Assembly (NCBI RefSeq): GCF_014650675.1 | Contig: NZ_BMVK01000004.1 | Coordinates: 361,866-425,865 of the forward strand | Reading direction: 5' to 3' | DNA from: Streptomyces anulatus | GTDB taxonomy: Bacteria > Actinomycetota > Actinomycetes > Streptomycetales > Streptomycetaceae | DNA length: 64,000 bases | The notes under the pieces: generated by a model | Told to the model about the DNA's origin: nothing | Database searches by the model: none | The model's input: only the letters and a program-made list of their open reading frames with translations | Program-made: the position numbers and the translations under genes | In this document: positions 1 through 9,131 of the stretch, piece after piece | Layout: every line of letters starts with the position of its first letter | Numbering within the stretch: position 1 is the stretch's first letter

Positions 1-777
1 GTGCACATAGCCGATGTGGCAGTCGCACACGGCGAGCGGACAGGCCCGCGGGCCGAGCGCCCGGCGGTAACTGCCGTCGTAGAGGTTCCCCAGCTCCGCC
101 TTGACGAAGTGACAGCGCCGCACGGTGCCGTCGCCGTCCACCGAGATCACCGACTCGCCCGTCCGGCAGGGCAGCCCCGCCGAGCGGTGCGGATCACGGC
201 TGTAGGGGAACAGCGGATCCAGCTCGGTCCACCGCGCCGCCTCCTCGTCGGTGTAGGTGTGCCCCTCGGCGGCGTTCACCCAGAGATAGACCTCCTCCGG
301 CAGCGCCGCCCGCAGCCGACGAGCCTCGTCGAGGTGCTCGTCGAACCCCACCACGCCCACGCTGTAGCGGATCCCCTTCGCGGACAGCTCCCGGCACCTG
401 CCCAGGAACCGCTCGTACGGGGTCTGCCCCGGGTGGTACGTGCACCAGAGCGCGATCCGCTCCGGATCGGTGTCCGCCAGCCAGTCGGTGCGGCAGCTCA
501 GGTTCGTCTGGATCGCGACCCGCTCGATGTGCGGCAGCCGGGACAGCTCGGTCAGCGCCCGCCGGTACCAGGAACGCACCAGGCCCTCGCCCCACGGAGT
601 GAACAGCACGGACAGCCGGTCACCGGTCCGCTCCGCCGCCCAGCCGGTGAACCGCTCCAGCGCCTCCCGGTCCGCCGTGAGCTGCGCGCGACTGTCCCGC
701 CGCTTGGCGAACGGGCAGTACGGACAGTCGTAGTCGCAGGAGGCGAGCGGGCCCCGGTAGAGAATCGTCAGGTCCAT
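1..777 (-). CDS. STM4011 family radical SAM protein (C-terminus cut by window edge)
   Basis: The reading frame starts at the ATG at 777 and stays open to base 1, giving 259 codons without a stop, so the C-terminus lies outside the window. The N-terminus MDLTILYRGPLASCDYDC carries the radical SAM cluster motif CxxxCxxC at Cys14, Cys18 and Cys21, which binds a 4Fe-4S cluster and S-adenosylmethionine. A second cysteine-rich stretch near the visible end (CHF, then CPLAVCDC) could hold an auxiliary cluster or metal. The start lies 6 bases beyond the stop of the STM4012-type gene, with GGAAG upstream, so it is the last gene seen of a tight operon. Overall sequence and context fit the STM4011 family, whose reaction and substrate are not known. 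Family assignment is by recognition, not by a search. Confidence 0.85.
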   Translation of the reverse strand, partial: MDLTILYRGPLASCDYDCPYCPFAKRRDSRAQLTADREALERFTGWAAERTGDRLSVLFTPWGEGLVRSWYRRALTELSRLPHIERVAIQTNLSCRTDWLADTDPERIALWCTYHPGQTPYERFLGRCRELSAKGIRYSVGVVGFDEHLDEARRLRAALPEEVYLWVNAAEGHTYTDEEAARWTELDPLFPYSRDPHRSAGLPCRTGESVISVDGDGTVRRCHFVKAELGNLYDGSYRRALGPRACPLAVCDCHIGYVH

Positions 778-783
778 CGCCCG

Positions 784-2178
784 TCACTTCCGCTCGTACG
801 CGGCCATCGCGGCCCGCACCCCGGGGGAGAACAGCGCGGGACCCAGCGCGTCGGAGTGGGCGAGGCCCGCCGGGGACAGCCTGAGCAGACCGTCCGGCGC
901 CGACGCGTCCAGCCAGCCCCGGGCCGCGAACCCCGCCAGCTCGGCGGGGAAGTCCGCGCCCGGATCCGTGCCGAACCGTGCCCGGTAGTCCGCCACCGGC
1001 AGCCCGGCCGCCTGGAGCAGTGACTGCAGCAGATGCCGTCGGCGCGCCTCGCCGGCGTCGACGTACCGGCCGACCTCGGCCCGGGAGAAGTCCTCGGCGG
1101 CGGTGAAGCGGTCGATGATCGACCGGATCTCCCGCATGTCCACCGCGTAGTCGAAGGAGTAGTGCAGGGCCGCCGTGTACGAACGCGCTCCGCAGCCCAG
1201 GCCGATCATGCCGTCGGTCTGGCAGGCGTAGTCCTCAGGACCCTCCTGCTCCCGCGGGGCGTCCGTCCGCCGGAACATCCGCATCGACACCTGCTCATAG
1301 CCGTGCGCCAGCAGATGGTCCCGCCCCACCGCGTACAGCCGCAGCCGCTGCTCGTCCCAGGCGGCCTGCTCCAGGGCCTCCGCCTCGGCGCCGGCCGCCG
1401 CGCCCAGGCGGTGCAGACCGGTGAGCGGGCGGACGTACAACGGATACAGGTACAGCTCCTCCGGCCGCCAGGCCAGCGCCGCGTCCAGCGAGACGAGCCA
1501 GCTGCGCTCCGTCTGCCCGTCGATGCCGTAGATCAGGTCGATGTTCAGCACCGGGATCCGGGCCTCGCGGATCCGGCCGAGCGCCGCCTCCACATCGGCG
1601 CGGCGCTGCGGGCGGACCGCCGCCCGCGCCTCCTCGGCCACGAAACTCTGCACACCGATGCTGATCCTCGTCGCGCCCCGGTCGGCCAGCACCGCCAGCC
1701 GGTCCGCCGTCGCCGTGGACGGGGAGGTCTCCACCGACAGCGGCACCGAGCGGAGGTCGGCGCCCATCCGCTTCTCCGCTATGTCGCAGAGCCGTTCCAA
1801 CTCACCCGCGGTCAGGAAGGTCGGCGTGCCGCCGCCGAACGCCGCCGCGGCGAACCGCACCGGCCCCTCGTCGCCCAGCGCGTCCCGCACGGCCCCGGCC
1901 TGCCTCTCCAACGCGTCCAGATAGCGCGTCGTCAGCTCCTCGGGCGCGCCGATCCGGGTGAAGAGGTTGCAGAAGCCGCAGCGGACCTCGCAGAACGGTA
2001 TGTGGAGATAGAGGGAGAGCGCGTCCTTGGGCTCCGCCGCCCACAGCGACCGCAGCGACGGGCGGTCCTCCAACGGCCGGTAGGCCGTCTTGTGCGGATA
2101 GGCGTAGACATAACTCTCGTACGGCCGTACGGAGGGAAGCCCGGCGGTGGCCGCTTCCGCGGCGACGGTGGTGGTCAT
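784..2178 (-). CDS. STM4012 family radical SAM protein
   Basis: This 464-residue protein has CxxxCxxC at Cys63, Cys67 and Cys70 in the segment YLHIPFCEVRCGFCNLF, the HemN/coproporphyrinogen III oxidase-like radical SAM signature. It is followed by a glycine-rich FGGGTPTFL segment and by VETSPST and SIGVQSF, also typical of HemN-like enzymes. Despite the resemblance it is not a heme gene by context: it sits between a sulfatase-like hydrolase and a second radical SAM protein, the conserved STM4011-STM4015 order. The ATG at 2178 is chosen because it overlaps the upstream stop as ATGA; a longer open frame upstream is arginine-rich shadow translation. The substrate is unknown. Confidence 0.88.
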   Translation of the reverse strand: MTTTVAAEAATAGLPSVRPYESYVYAYPHKTAYRPLEDRPSLRSLWAAEPKDALSLYLHIPFCEVRCGFCNLFTRIGAPEELTTRYLDALERQAGAVRDALGDEGPVRFAAAAFGGGTPTFLTAGELERLCDIAEKRMGADLRSVPLSVETSPSTATADRLAVLADRGATRISIGVQSFVAEEARAAVRPQRRADVEAALGRIREARIPVLNIDLIYGIDGQTERSWLVSLDAALAWRPEELYLYPLYVRPLTGLHRLGAAAGAEAEALEQAAWDEQRLRLYAVGRDHLLAHGYEQVSMRMFRRTDAPREQEGPEDYACQTDGMIGLGCGARSYTAALHYSFDYAVDMREIRSIIDRFTAAEDFSRAEVGRYVDAGEARRRHLLQSLLQAAGLPVADYRARFGTDPGADFPAELAGFAARGWLDASAPDGLLRLSPAGLAHSDALGPALFSPGVRAAMAAYERK

Positions 2179-3068
2179 CGGGCGGCCCCCGGTTCGAGCG
2201 GTGCGGGTGGTTCGAGGAAGAAGTGCGCGTACGGCACGGTCCAGACGGCCGGGTGGCCGAGCCGGTGACCGGTGTAGCCGTCGTCGCCGTAGGCGGTGCC
2301 GTGGTCGGAGCAGACGATCGCGAAGCACCGGCGCCGGCTGCTCGCCGCGGCGAAGAGCCGGCCGATGTGCCGGTCCACGTACTCCAGGGCCGCCGCGTGC
2401 GTGGCCCGGGAGTCGCCCGCCTCACGGGTCGCCCCGGGCAGATGGAACCAGTTCGGCTGATGCAGGGCGGACACGTTGACGAAGAGGAACAGCCGCTGCT
2501 CCCGGGGGAGCGCCGCGACGACCTGCTCCGCCCGGGCGACCTGCTCCTCGAACGAGGTGGGCGAGGCGACACCGAACCCGGGCTCCCAGTGGCTCTCCTG
2601 GAACATCCCGGGCAGCACCGAACCGAGCGGCCCCTGACGGTTGAAGAAGCCGACCCCGCCGACGCACACCGTGCGGTACCCCTCGGCGGCCAGCCCCGAC
2701 ACCAGATCCGGCGTGTCGAACACGAACGTGCCGTCCGCCGTCGTCTCACTGCCCGCGAACCGCGCCGCGAACAACCGGGGATGCGGCCCCGGGGAGGCGG
2801 GCGTCGGCAGGAACCCGGCGAACATCGCCTGGTGCGAGGCGTAGGTGAAGCTTCCCGGAGCGTGCCGCTCCTCCCAGCCGCCCCCGGGCAGATACCGGGC
2901 GAGGTTCGGGATGCGCCCGGCGGCCGCCAGCTCCACGGCGACGTCGTACCGCAGGGTGTCCAGGGTGACCAGCAGCAGATCGTGGCTGCCCACGACCTCG
3001 CCCATGTCGGGCCGGCCGGACCCTCCGGGCGGCCGGGACGTGTCGGAGTCAGGAAGGGGTGACGGCAC
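2175..3068 (-). CDS. STM4013/SEN3800 family hydrolase (sulfatase/alkaline phosphatase-like)
   Basis: The 297-residue product has the metal-dependent hydrolase pattern of the alkaline phosphatase/sulfatase superfamily. An N-terminal DLLLVTLDTLRYD segment (Asp37, Thr38, candidate metal ligand and nucleophile) is paired with a late CSDHGTAYGDD segment that supplies further metal ligands. It lacks a signal peptide, so it should act in the cytoplasm on an unknown phosphate or sulfate ester. I chose the GTG at 3068 because AAGGA lies 6 bases upstream; this start overlaps the upstream gene by 20 bases. The ATG at 3005 (MGEVVGSHD) has no ribosome binding site. The end overlaps the STM4012 gene by 4 bases, so the two are translationally coupled. 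Confidence 0.82.
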   Translation of the reverse strand: MPSPLPDSDTSRPPGGSGRPDMGEVVGSHDLLLVTLDTLRYDVAVELAAAGRIPNLARYLPGGGWEERHAPGSFTYASHQAMFAGFLPTPASPGPHPRLFAARFAGSETTADGTFVFDTPDLVSGLAAEGYRTVCVGGVGFFNRQGPLGSVLPGMFQESHWEPGFGVASPTSFEEQVARAEQVVAALPREQRLFLFVNVSALHQPNWFHLPGATREAGDSRATHAAALEYVDRHIGRLFAAASSRRRCFAIVCSDHGTAYGDDGYTGHRLGHPAVWTVPYAHFFLEPPAPLEPGAAR

Positions 3069-4206
3069 GGTGGTTCCTTGCTCGGTCCAGTACGGCGGCG
3101 ACCTGCGCCGCATAGGTGTTCAGGCCCTCGGCGCCGCTGCCCGGCAGACCGGTCAGTCCGGGCAGCAGATCGCCGAAGGCGTTGACCTCGCCGACGGCGA
3201 AGCGCCGCCAGCCGGCCGTGGGCAGGAGGTCGACGCCCACACAGGGCGTCCCGGGGAAGCGGGCCGCCGCCCGCTCGCACATCGTCAGCGCCTCGCGCCA
3301 GGAGCCACCGGCCGCCGTCACGGCGGCCCGGACCTCGTCGAGGTCGCCCCGCGCTCCGCCCAGATGCAGATTGGTCATGGGGCTCGTGCTCGTCCGCACC
3401 ACGGCGTGCGTCGCCCGGCCGCCGACCACCACGATCCGCAGATCCGCGGCCCGTCCCCGCTGGGACGCCTTCGGCAGCCAGCGCTCGATGTGCAGCCCGT
3501 CCGGGGCGAGCGCGTCCACGATCGCGCCGACCTCCGTCTCCGAGGTGTAGCGCCGCACCCGCAGTGAGTTGAACAGCCGCCCCGAGGAGTCCCGCTCCAC
3601 CGAGGTGCTCGCCCGGACCCGGCCGGGACCCGCGGTCTCCACCGCCAGCACCCCGGAGGCGGAGGAGCCGTGCGCGAGCTTCACGAACGCCCGGGGCGTC
3701 CGGTGCTCGCGCAGCAACTCCCGTACGTCGGACCAGCCCCGCACCGGGGCGGCCTCCGGGCCGGACGTCGGCGAGACGGGCACGGGGACCCCCGCGCGAT
3801 CGAGAAGCCCGTGGCACAGCCGTTTGTCGAAGAGCACGGCGATGTCACCGGGAGAGCCCAGCACCTCGGCGCCCGCGGCCGATGCCGCGACCGCCACCGC
3901 GTCCACCGCCGCGGTGAAGCGCGCGTACCACCGGGCCGAACCCTCCACCCGGGTCGGGTCGTCGACCCCGCGGAGCAGCCGCTCCACCTCGGCATCCTCA
4001 CCGGGCGAATCGATCCGTACGGTCTCGCCCGCTTCGAACACCGCCTCGCCGCGCAGCACCTGGAGCCAGGACACGACCCGGGCCGGCGGCAGGCCGGCGG
4101 ACCGCACGGCCTCCTCGAAGAAGGCGATGCGGCGGTTGTCCGGATTGCCGACGACCGCGAAACGCGGCACCGGGCCGTCCCCGCCGCTACTCACTGACCG
4201 CGACAT
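3049..4206 (-). CDS. STM4014 family protein, ATP-grasp-like
   Basis: The 385-residue product begins with a nucleotide-fold-like strand (FAVVGNPDNRRIAFFEEAV). It has several ATP-grasp-like features: a lysine in FVKLAHGSSASGV, where ATP-grasp enzymes hold the ATP-binding lysine and glycine-rich loop, and a late VGVDLLP...VGEVNAFGDLLPG segment resembling the acidic and Asn metal-binding strand. ATP-grasp enzymes ligate a carboxylate to an amine or thiol, which would suit a small-molecule or peptide-tailoring pathway together with the two radical SAM enzymes, but that is inference. It overlaps the STM4015-type gene before it by 20 bases and the hydrolase gene after it by 20 bases. The family has no known function. 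Confidence 0.8.
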   Translation of the reverse strand: MSRSVSSGGDGPVPRFAVVGNPDNRRIAFFEEAVRSAGLPPARVVSWLQVLRGEAVFEAGETVRIDSPGEDAEVERLLRGVDDPTRVEGSARWYARFTAAVDAVAVAASAAGAEVLGSPGDIAVLFDKRLCHGLLDRAGVPVPVSPTSGPEAAPVRGWSDVRELLREHRTPRAFVKLAHGSSASGVLAVETAGPGRVRASTSVERDSSGRLFNSLRVRRYTSETEVGAIVDALAPDGLHIERWLPKASQRGRAADLRIVVVGGRATHAVVRTSTSPMTNLHLGGARGDLDEVRAAVTAAGGSWREALTMCERAAARFPGTPCVGVDLLPTAGWRRFAVGEVNAFGDLLPGLTGLPGSGAEGLNTYAAQVAAVLDRARNHRAVTPS

Positions 4207-5146
4207 AGTGTTCCGGTTCGGCGTCCTCGTCGTCCGGGTCCGCGTAGTCGTCCTCGGCCTCGCCCGCCTCGACGACGGCCGGGGCGCACGCGGTCCTGAC
4301 GCGGTCCAGGACCGGCTCGGTGAGGTAGTGGTGGCGCAGATCGAGCGTGGACAGGTGGCTCAGGGGCTGCCCGTTGAGCAGGGCCTCGCCGCCGGTGTCG
4401 CTCAGGGTGCCCATCGACAGCGCCAGGGTCTCCAACTGGGCGACGACGGGCGCGGAACCCACCGCGACGGCGATCTCGTCCTGGATCTCGCTGTTCTGCA
4501 GACCCAGGTGGCGGAGCCGGGGGAACACGCCGCCCGACAGGATCGGCCGGATGTCGTCGATGGTGGCGTCGCCGCCGTACCACGAACTGCCGAACCACAG
4601 GTCCAGCCGCTCCAGCGCGGGCAGTTCGCTCGCGGCGACCGCCCGCACCAGCCTGCCGGGCAGGCCTCCGGACTCGAAGCGCAGCGACTTCAGCGACGCA
4701 TGGCGCAGCGGGCGCAGTCCCAGCCCTTCCTGACCGCAGCCGCGCACGGCGAACTCCTCCAGCAGCGGCAGCGCTTCGAGCACCGGGGTGACGTCGCACA
4801 TCCGCAGCCAGGAGACCTCGCACTCCTCGCCCACCACATCGGCGAGGAAGAGCCCGCGCAGGGACGGGAAGCGGTCCGCGTGGGCGACGATCAGCTCCAT
4901 CACCGGGGCGAACGGGGTGTAGTCCTGACGCCACCAGGGGCCGATGAGGAGCGCCCGGACCCGTGTCGTGTCCACCGTCTCCAGGAACTGTTCCCACAGC
5001 GCGGGGAAGTCCGTGTCCTCGTCGTACGCGCACTCCAGCCGCCAGGCGACCGAGTCGGCGGCGGGCAGGGACCCGGACGACGGCACCGGGGTGTGGACCG
5101 GCAGCCCGTGGAAGCGGTCGAGATGATGGATGCCGAGATACGTCAT
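4187..5146 (-). CDS. STM4015 family protein, leucine-rich-repeat-like (copy 1)
   Basis: The 319-residue protein starts MTYLGIHHLDRFHGLPV and contains repeated leucine-rich stretches such as LPALERLDLWFG, FPRLRHLGLQNSEIQ, VAQLETLALSMGTLS and LSHLSTLDLRHHYL. These are spaced about 25-30 residues apart and look like leucine-rich repeats that would form a curved protein-binding surface. The C-terminus is very acidic (EAGEAEDDYADPDDEDAEPE). It lies 5 bases downstream of its paralogue at 5152-6102, with which it shares most of its motifs, so the pair is a tandem duplication. A partner-binding or substrate-presenting role in the STM4011-4015 operon is plausible but unproven. Confidence 0.85.
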   Translation of the reverse strand: MTYLGIHHLDRFHGLPVHTPVPSSGSLPAADSVAWRLECAYDEDTDFPALWEQFLETVDTTRVRALLIGPWWRQDYTPFAPVMELIVAHADRFPSLRGLFLADVVGEECEVSWLRMCDVTPVLEALPLLEEFAVRGCGQEGLGLRPLRHASLKSLRFESGGLPGRLVRAVAASELPALERLDLWFGSSWYGGDATIDDIRPILSGGVFPRLRHLGLQNSEIQDEIAVAVGSAPVVAQLETLALSMGTLSDTGGEALLNGQPLSHLSTLDLRHHYLTEPVLDRVRTACAPAVVEAGEAEDDYADPDDEDAEPEHYVAVSE

Positions 5147-5151
5147 GACCC

Positions 5152-6102
5152 CTACTCCGAGACCGCGGTGTAGCGGCCCTCGGCACCCCGGTCGCCCCAG
5201 GGCTCGCACTTCTCGGAGAGATCGACGCGCACGCCGTGCGGCTCCAGGGCGGACCGGACCCGCTCCGCCATCGCGTCGGTGAGGAAGTGATGGTGGAGAT
5301 CGAGGAGTTCCAGATGGGTCAGCGGCTGCCCTTCGAGCAGGGCGGCGGCCCCTTCGTCTCCCAGCGTCCCGTTCGACAGGTCGAGAACCCGCAACTGGGC
5401 GACGACCGGAGCCGAGGCCACGGCCGACGCGATCTCGTTCTGGATCTCGCTGTTGCGCACGCCCAGGTGGTTCAGCCGGGGGAAACGGGTGCCGGAGAGC
5501 AGCGGAGCGAGATCGGCGAGACTGGTGTTCCCCTCGTAGGCGGACACACCGAGCCAGAGGTCCAGCCGCTCCAGCGCGGGCAGTTCGCTGTCCAGCACCC
5601 CGCGCACCACCTCGCTGGGCAGCCCGCCCGCCTGTATGGTCAGCGCCCGCAGCCGCTCGTGCTTCGCCGGCGGGAACACCAGCTCCGATCCGCCGCGCAC
5701 ACCGAGCTCCGCCAGCGCCGGGAAGGCGGCCAGCAGCGCCGTGACGTCGGACTGCTGGATCCAGGTGATCTCGGCCTGCTCCGCCTCCAGATCACCGACG
5801 AACACCGCCTCCAGCGAGGTCAGCCGGCCGGCGGCGGCGATCACCAGGTCGATCGGAACCGAGGAGTTCTCCTCGTACGCCTCGCCCCACTGGCCGATGA
5901 TCAGGGCCCGGACGCCGGCCGGGTCGACCTTGTCCAGGAAGTCGGCGAACTCCTCCTCCCAGGGCCGGTCGTCGTCGTACGGGTCGACGGAGACACGCCA
6001 GGCCACGGCGTCCGCGGCGGGCCAGGAGCCCTCGTCGGTCGTGTGCTGGAAGTCGACGACCGGAAGGCCGCCGAACTCGTGCAGATGCTGCGCACCGTAC
6101 AT
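5152..6102 (-). CDS. STM4015 family protein, leucine-rich-repeat-like (copy 2, first gene of operon)
   Basis: The 316-residue protein begins MYGAQHLHEFGGLPVVDF and repeats the layout of the neighbouring paralogue: SELPALERLDLWLG, FPRLNHLGVRNSEIQ, VAQLRVLDLSNGTL and LTHLELLDLHHHFL. The two copies are clearly homologous throughout, yet diverged enough to suggest separate roles. The ATG at 6102 is preceded by CAGGAG at 9 bases spacing; an open frame extends further upstream but crosses the promoter and a 14-bp tandem repeat. It is the first gene of the six-gene operon and reads from the RecA-NDp-like promoter at 6158-6180. It contains a clean set of leucine-rich-like repeats and no catalytic motif that I recognise. 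Confidence 0.85.
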   Translation of the reverse strand: MYGAQHLHEFGGLPVVDFQHTTDEGSWPAADAVAWRVSVDPYDDDRPWEEEFADFLDKVDPAGVRALIIGQWGEAYEENSSVPIDLVIAAAGRLTSLEAVFVGDLEAEQAEITWIQQSDVTALLAAFPALAELGVRGGSELVFPPAKHERLRALTIQAGGLPSEVVRGVLDSELPALERLDLWLGVSAYEGNTSLADLAPLLSGTRFPRLNHLGVRNSEIQNEIASAVASAPVVAQLRVLDLSNGTLGDEGAAALLEGQPLTHLELLDLHHHFLTDAMAERVRSALEPHGVRVDLSEKCEPWGDRGAEGRYTAVSE

Positions 6103-6117
6103 GGCCCTGAACTCCTG

Positions 6118-6145
6118 ATCCTGGGGACTGCATCCTGGGGACTGC
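6118..6145. repeat. Perfect 14-bp tandem duplication in operon leader
   Basis: ATCCTGGGGACTGC occurs twice without interruption (6118-6131 and 6132-6145). It lies in the untranslated leader between the minus-strand promoter and the first STM4015-type gene. It could be a duplicated protein-binding site or a recent slippage duplication. Confidence 0.9.
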
Positions 6146-6157
6146 TGATGTCCGCAA

Positions 6158-6180
6158 GGTTTATCAAGCCGCACTGACAA
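6158..6180 (-). promoter_or_regulatory. RecA-NDp (PafBC-type) promoter of the STM4015-4011 operon
   Basis: On the minus strand the sequence reads TTGTCAGTG, 8 bases, TAAACC. The first nine bases match the RecA-NDp consensus TTGTCRGTG-N8-TAnnnT exactly, and the spacing is exact; only the last T of the -10 box is changed. It lies about 56 bases before the ATG at 6102. The RecA-NDp promoter class is established knowledge for DNA-damage genes in mycobacteria, where it depends on PafBC. Confidence 0.75.
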
Positions 6181-6221
6181 CGCGGCGACCGGGACCCGTC
6201 CACGACGCTCGCGACGGTCCG

Positions 6222-6244
6222 TTGTCAGACCCTGCCCGTAGCGT
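6222..6244 (+). promoter_or_regulatory. RecA-NDp (PafBC-type) promoter of the DUF6745 unit
   Basis: The sequence reads TTGTCAGAC, 8 bases (6231-6238), TAGCGT. It matches TTGTCRGTG-N8-TAnnnT at seven of nine positions in the upstream box, with exact spacing and a perfect TAnnnT. Together with the minus-strand copy at 6158-6180 it forms the inverted repeat CTGACAACG / CGTTGTCAG (6174-6182 and 6220-6228). The start codon at 6292 lies 48 bases downstream. Confidence 0.7.
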
Positions 6245-6291
6245 TTTTCCCGTGGTCGGCACAGCGGGTGCCGCTACCGAGGGGAGACGCT

Positions 6292-6618
6292 GTGTACCGG
6301 CAGGGCGATGTACTGATCATGGAGCTGGAGGAGTCGGCGGTGCCCGCCCCCTTCCTGGAGGCCCCGGGCGAACTGCGCGACGGGCGGGGGCGGCTGGTGC
6401 TCGCCCTGGGAGAGGTCACCGGACACGCGCACGCCGTGCAGGGCCCCGGCCGGCTGATCCGGGAAGCGGGTCAGTTCGGCCCGATGCTGCTCCATCTCCC
6501 CGAGGGCGGGCGGGTGGTGCACGAGGAGCACGCGGTGATCCCGCTCCCCAAGGGCTGGTTCCGCGTCGTGCGCCAGCGGGAGTACGCCCCCGGCGCGATC
6601 CGCATCGTGGCGGACTGA
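6292..6618 (+). CDS. Small conserved protein of unknown function ('YRQGDVL' type)
   Basis: A 108-residue soluble protein begins VYRQGDVLIMELEESAVP and contains GEVTGHAHAVQGPGR, HLPEGGRVVHEEHAVIPL and a tail RVVRQREYAPGAIRIVAD. The histidine-rich GHAHA and HEEHA segments look like metal or nucleotide ligands in a small beta-rich fold, but this is a guess from composition. I recall similar small proteins next to DUF6745 genes in other bacteria; I know no function. The GTG at 6292 is preferred over an in-frame GTG at 6268 because GAGGGGAG lies just upstream. It is the first gene behind the promoter at 6222-6244 and is followed after 85 bases by the DUF6745 gene. Confidence 0.85.
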   Translation: MYRQGDVLIMELEESAVPAPFLEAPGELRDGRGRLVLALGEVTGHAHAVQGPGRLIREAGQFGPMLLHLPEGGRVVHEEHAVIPLPKGWFRVVRQREYAPGAIRIVAD

Positions 6619-6703
6619 CCGCTCCGCCATGCCGGAGCACGCACAGCCATCCAGAACGAGCACGGCCATTCAGAACGAGCACAGCAGGGGACGGGGACAA
6701 CCG

Positions 6704-7705
6704 ATGCAGAACGTGAATTCCTGGCGGAGCGTTGCGGCGGCGACCGGCCGGGCGGACCGGGCGGCGGCCGAGGCCGGTGTGCGGCGCGCCTATCGCACCG
6801 CCGGCCTGGCCGAGCCGGACCGGATCATCTGGGCCGCATCGCCCCGGGCCGCCGTCGAAACGGTGGAGAAGCTGGCCGACGCCGGACGGTCGGTGCGCGA
6901 GGAGGTCCGCACCCGCCCGTGGGCCGAGGAACGCCGCCGGATGTACGACGAACTGGGCCCGGCGGGCTGGTCGGCGCTCTGGTCCGCCACCGGGGCCCAG
7001 CTGTGGGAGACCACGGGCGCACTCGCCGAGCGGATACGGACCGGCGTCGTCGCCGACCTGGCGCCCCGGCCCGAGGACGAGGGGGCCGTGCGGCTGGTGC
7101 TCCTGGACGCCGTGCTCGGCCAGCACGACGCCGCCTGGCTCGCGGCCTTCGACGGGCGGGGGGACCGGCTGACGGGCCTCGCGGAGGTGGCCCGCAACGC
7201 CGGCTGGTGGTGGCCCTACGAGCATGCCGCGGTCATCAGTGAGCGGCCCGACGTCCTCCACCGCGACGAGGCGGGCCGCCTCGACCACGGCGAGGGACCG
7301 GCCCTCGCCTACGGGGACGGCTTCGCCCTCCACGCCTGGCGCGGCATGCCCGTTCCCGCCGCGTTCCTGGCCGAGCTGCCCTCCCTCACGCCGGAGCGGA
7401 TCCGCTCCGAGGAGAACGCGGAGCTGCGCCGCGTGATGCTGGAGTACTACGGCTACGACCGGTATCTCAGCGAGTCGGGCGCCGAGCCCGTCCACCGCGA
7501 CGAGACGGGCATCCTCTGGCGCATCGCACTCGACGGCGACGAGGACGTGGTGATGGTCGAGGTGGTCAACTCCACCCCCGAGCCGGACGGCACGTACCGC
7601 ACCTACTGGCTGCGTGTGCCGCCCGCCACCCGGACCGCGAAGGACGGCGTCGCCTGGACGTTCGGACTGGACGGGGCGGCCTACGCACCGGTGCGCCAGA
7701 CCTGA
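6704..7705 (+). CDS. DUF6745 domain-containing protein
   Basis: A 333-residue cytoplasmic protein starts MQNVNSWRSVAAATGRADRA at an ATG preceded by a GGGGACGGGGAC purine run. The middle and C-terminal part carry family-like segments: NAGWWWPYEHAAVISERPDVLHRDEAGRLDHGEGPALAYGDG, HAWRGMPVPAAFL, ENAELRRVMLEYYGYDRYL and a late HRDETGILWRIAL. The pattern of paired HRDE-G repeats suggests an internally repeated beta-structure. No enzymatic motif is visible and the family has no known activity. It shares a promoter region with the STM4015-4011 operon, suggesting both belong to one system. A G-rich stretch with repeated GAGCCGGGGAGGG follows the stop (7706-7790). Confidence 0.85.
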   Translation: MQNVNSWRSVAAATGRADRAAAEAGVRRAYRTAGLAEPDRIIWAASPRAAVETVEKLADAGRSVREEVRTRPWAEERRRMYDELGPAGWSALWSATGAQLWETTGALAERIRTGVVADLAPRPEDEGAVRLVLLDAVLGQHDAAWLAAFDGRGDRLTGLAEVARNAGWWWPYEHAAVISERPDVLHRDEAGRLDHGEGPALAYGDGFALHAWRGMPVPAAFLAELPSLTPERIRSEENAELRRVMLEYYGYDRYLSESGAEPVHRDETGILWRIALDGDEDVVMVEVVNSTPEPDGTYRTYWLRVPPATRTAKDGVAWTFGLDGAAYAPVRQT

Positions 7706-7818
7706 CCCGAGGAGCCGGGGAGGGCAGAGGAGCCGGGACCGAGAGGTCGGGGAGCCGGGGAGGGGGCCGGGCGGGGGAGCACGGCGCGGCCGGTGCGCCG
7801 GGCGTGGGGGAGCGGCTG

Positions 7819-9029
<1,211 letters not shown>

Positions 9030-9131
9030 CGCCGCCGACGGCCGGGCCGGTTGCCCCGTTCAGCATCTTCTGCTCGCCCTGTCGTACATGCCGACCATAA
9101 TGAGACGACACCGACTCCCTCAGGAGATGTT

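Noticed and set aside
1..1023. Plus-strand 340-codon open frame
   Set aside because: It is the antisense shadow of the radical SAM gene; it is Arg/Pro/Gly-rich without any motif, while the minus strand gives a clear CxxxCxxC protein.
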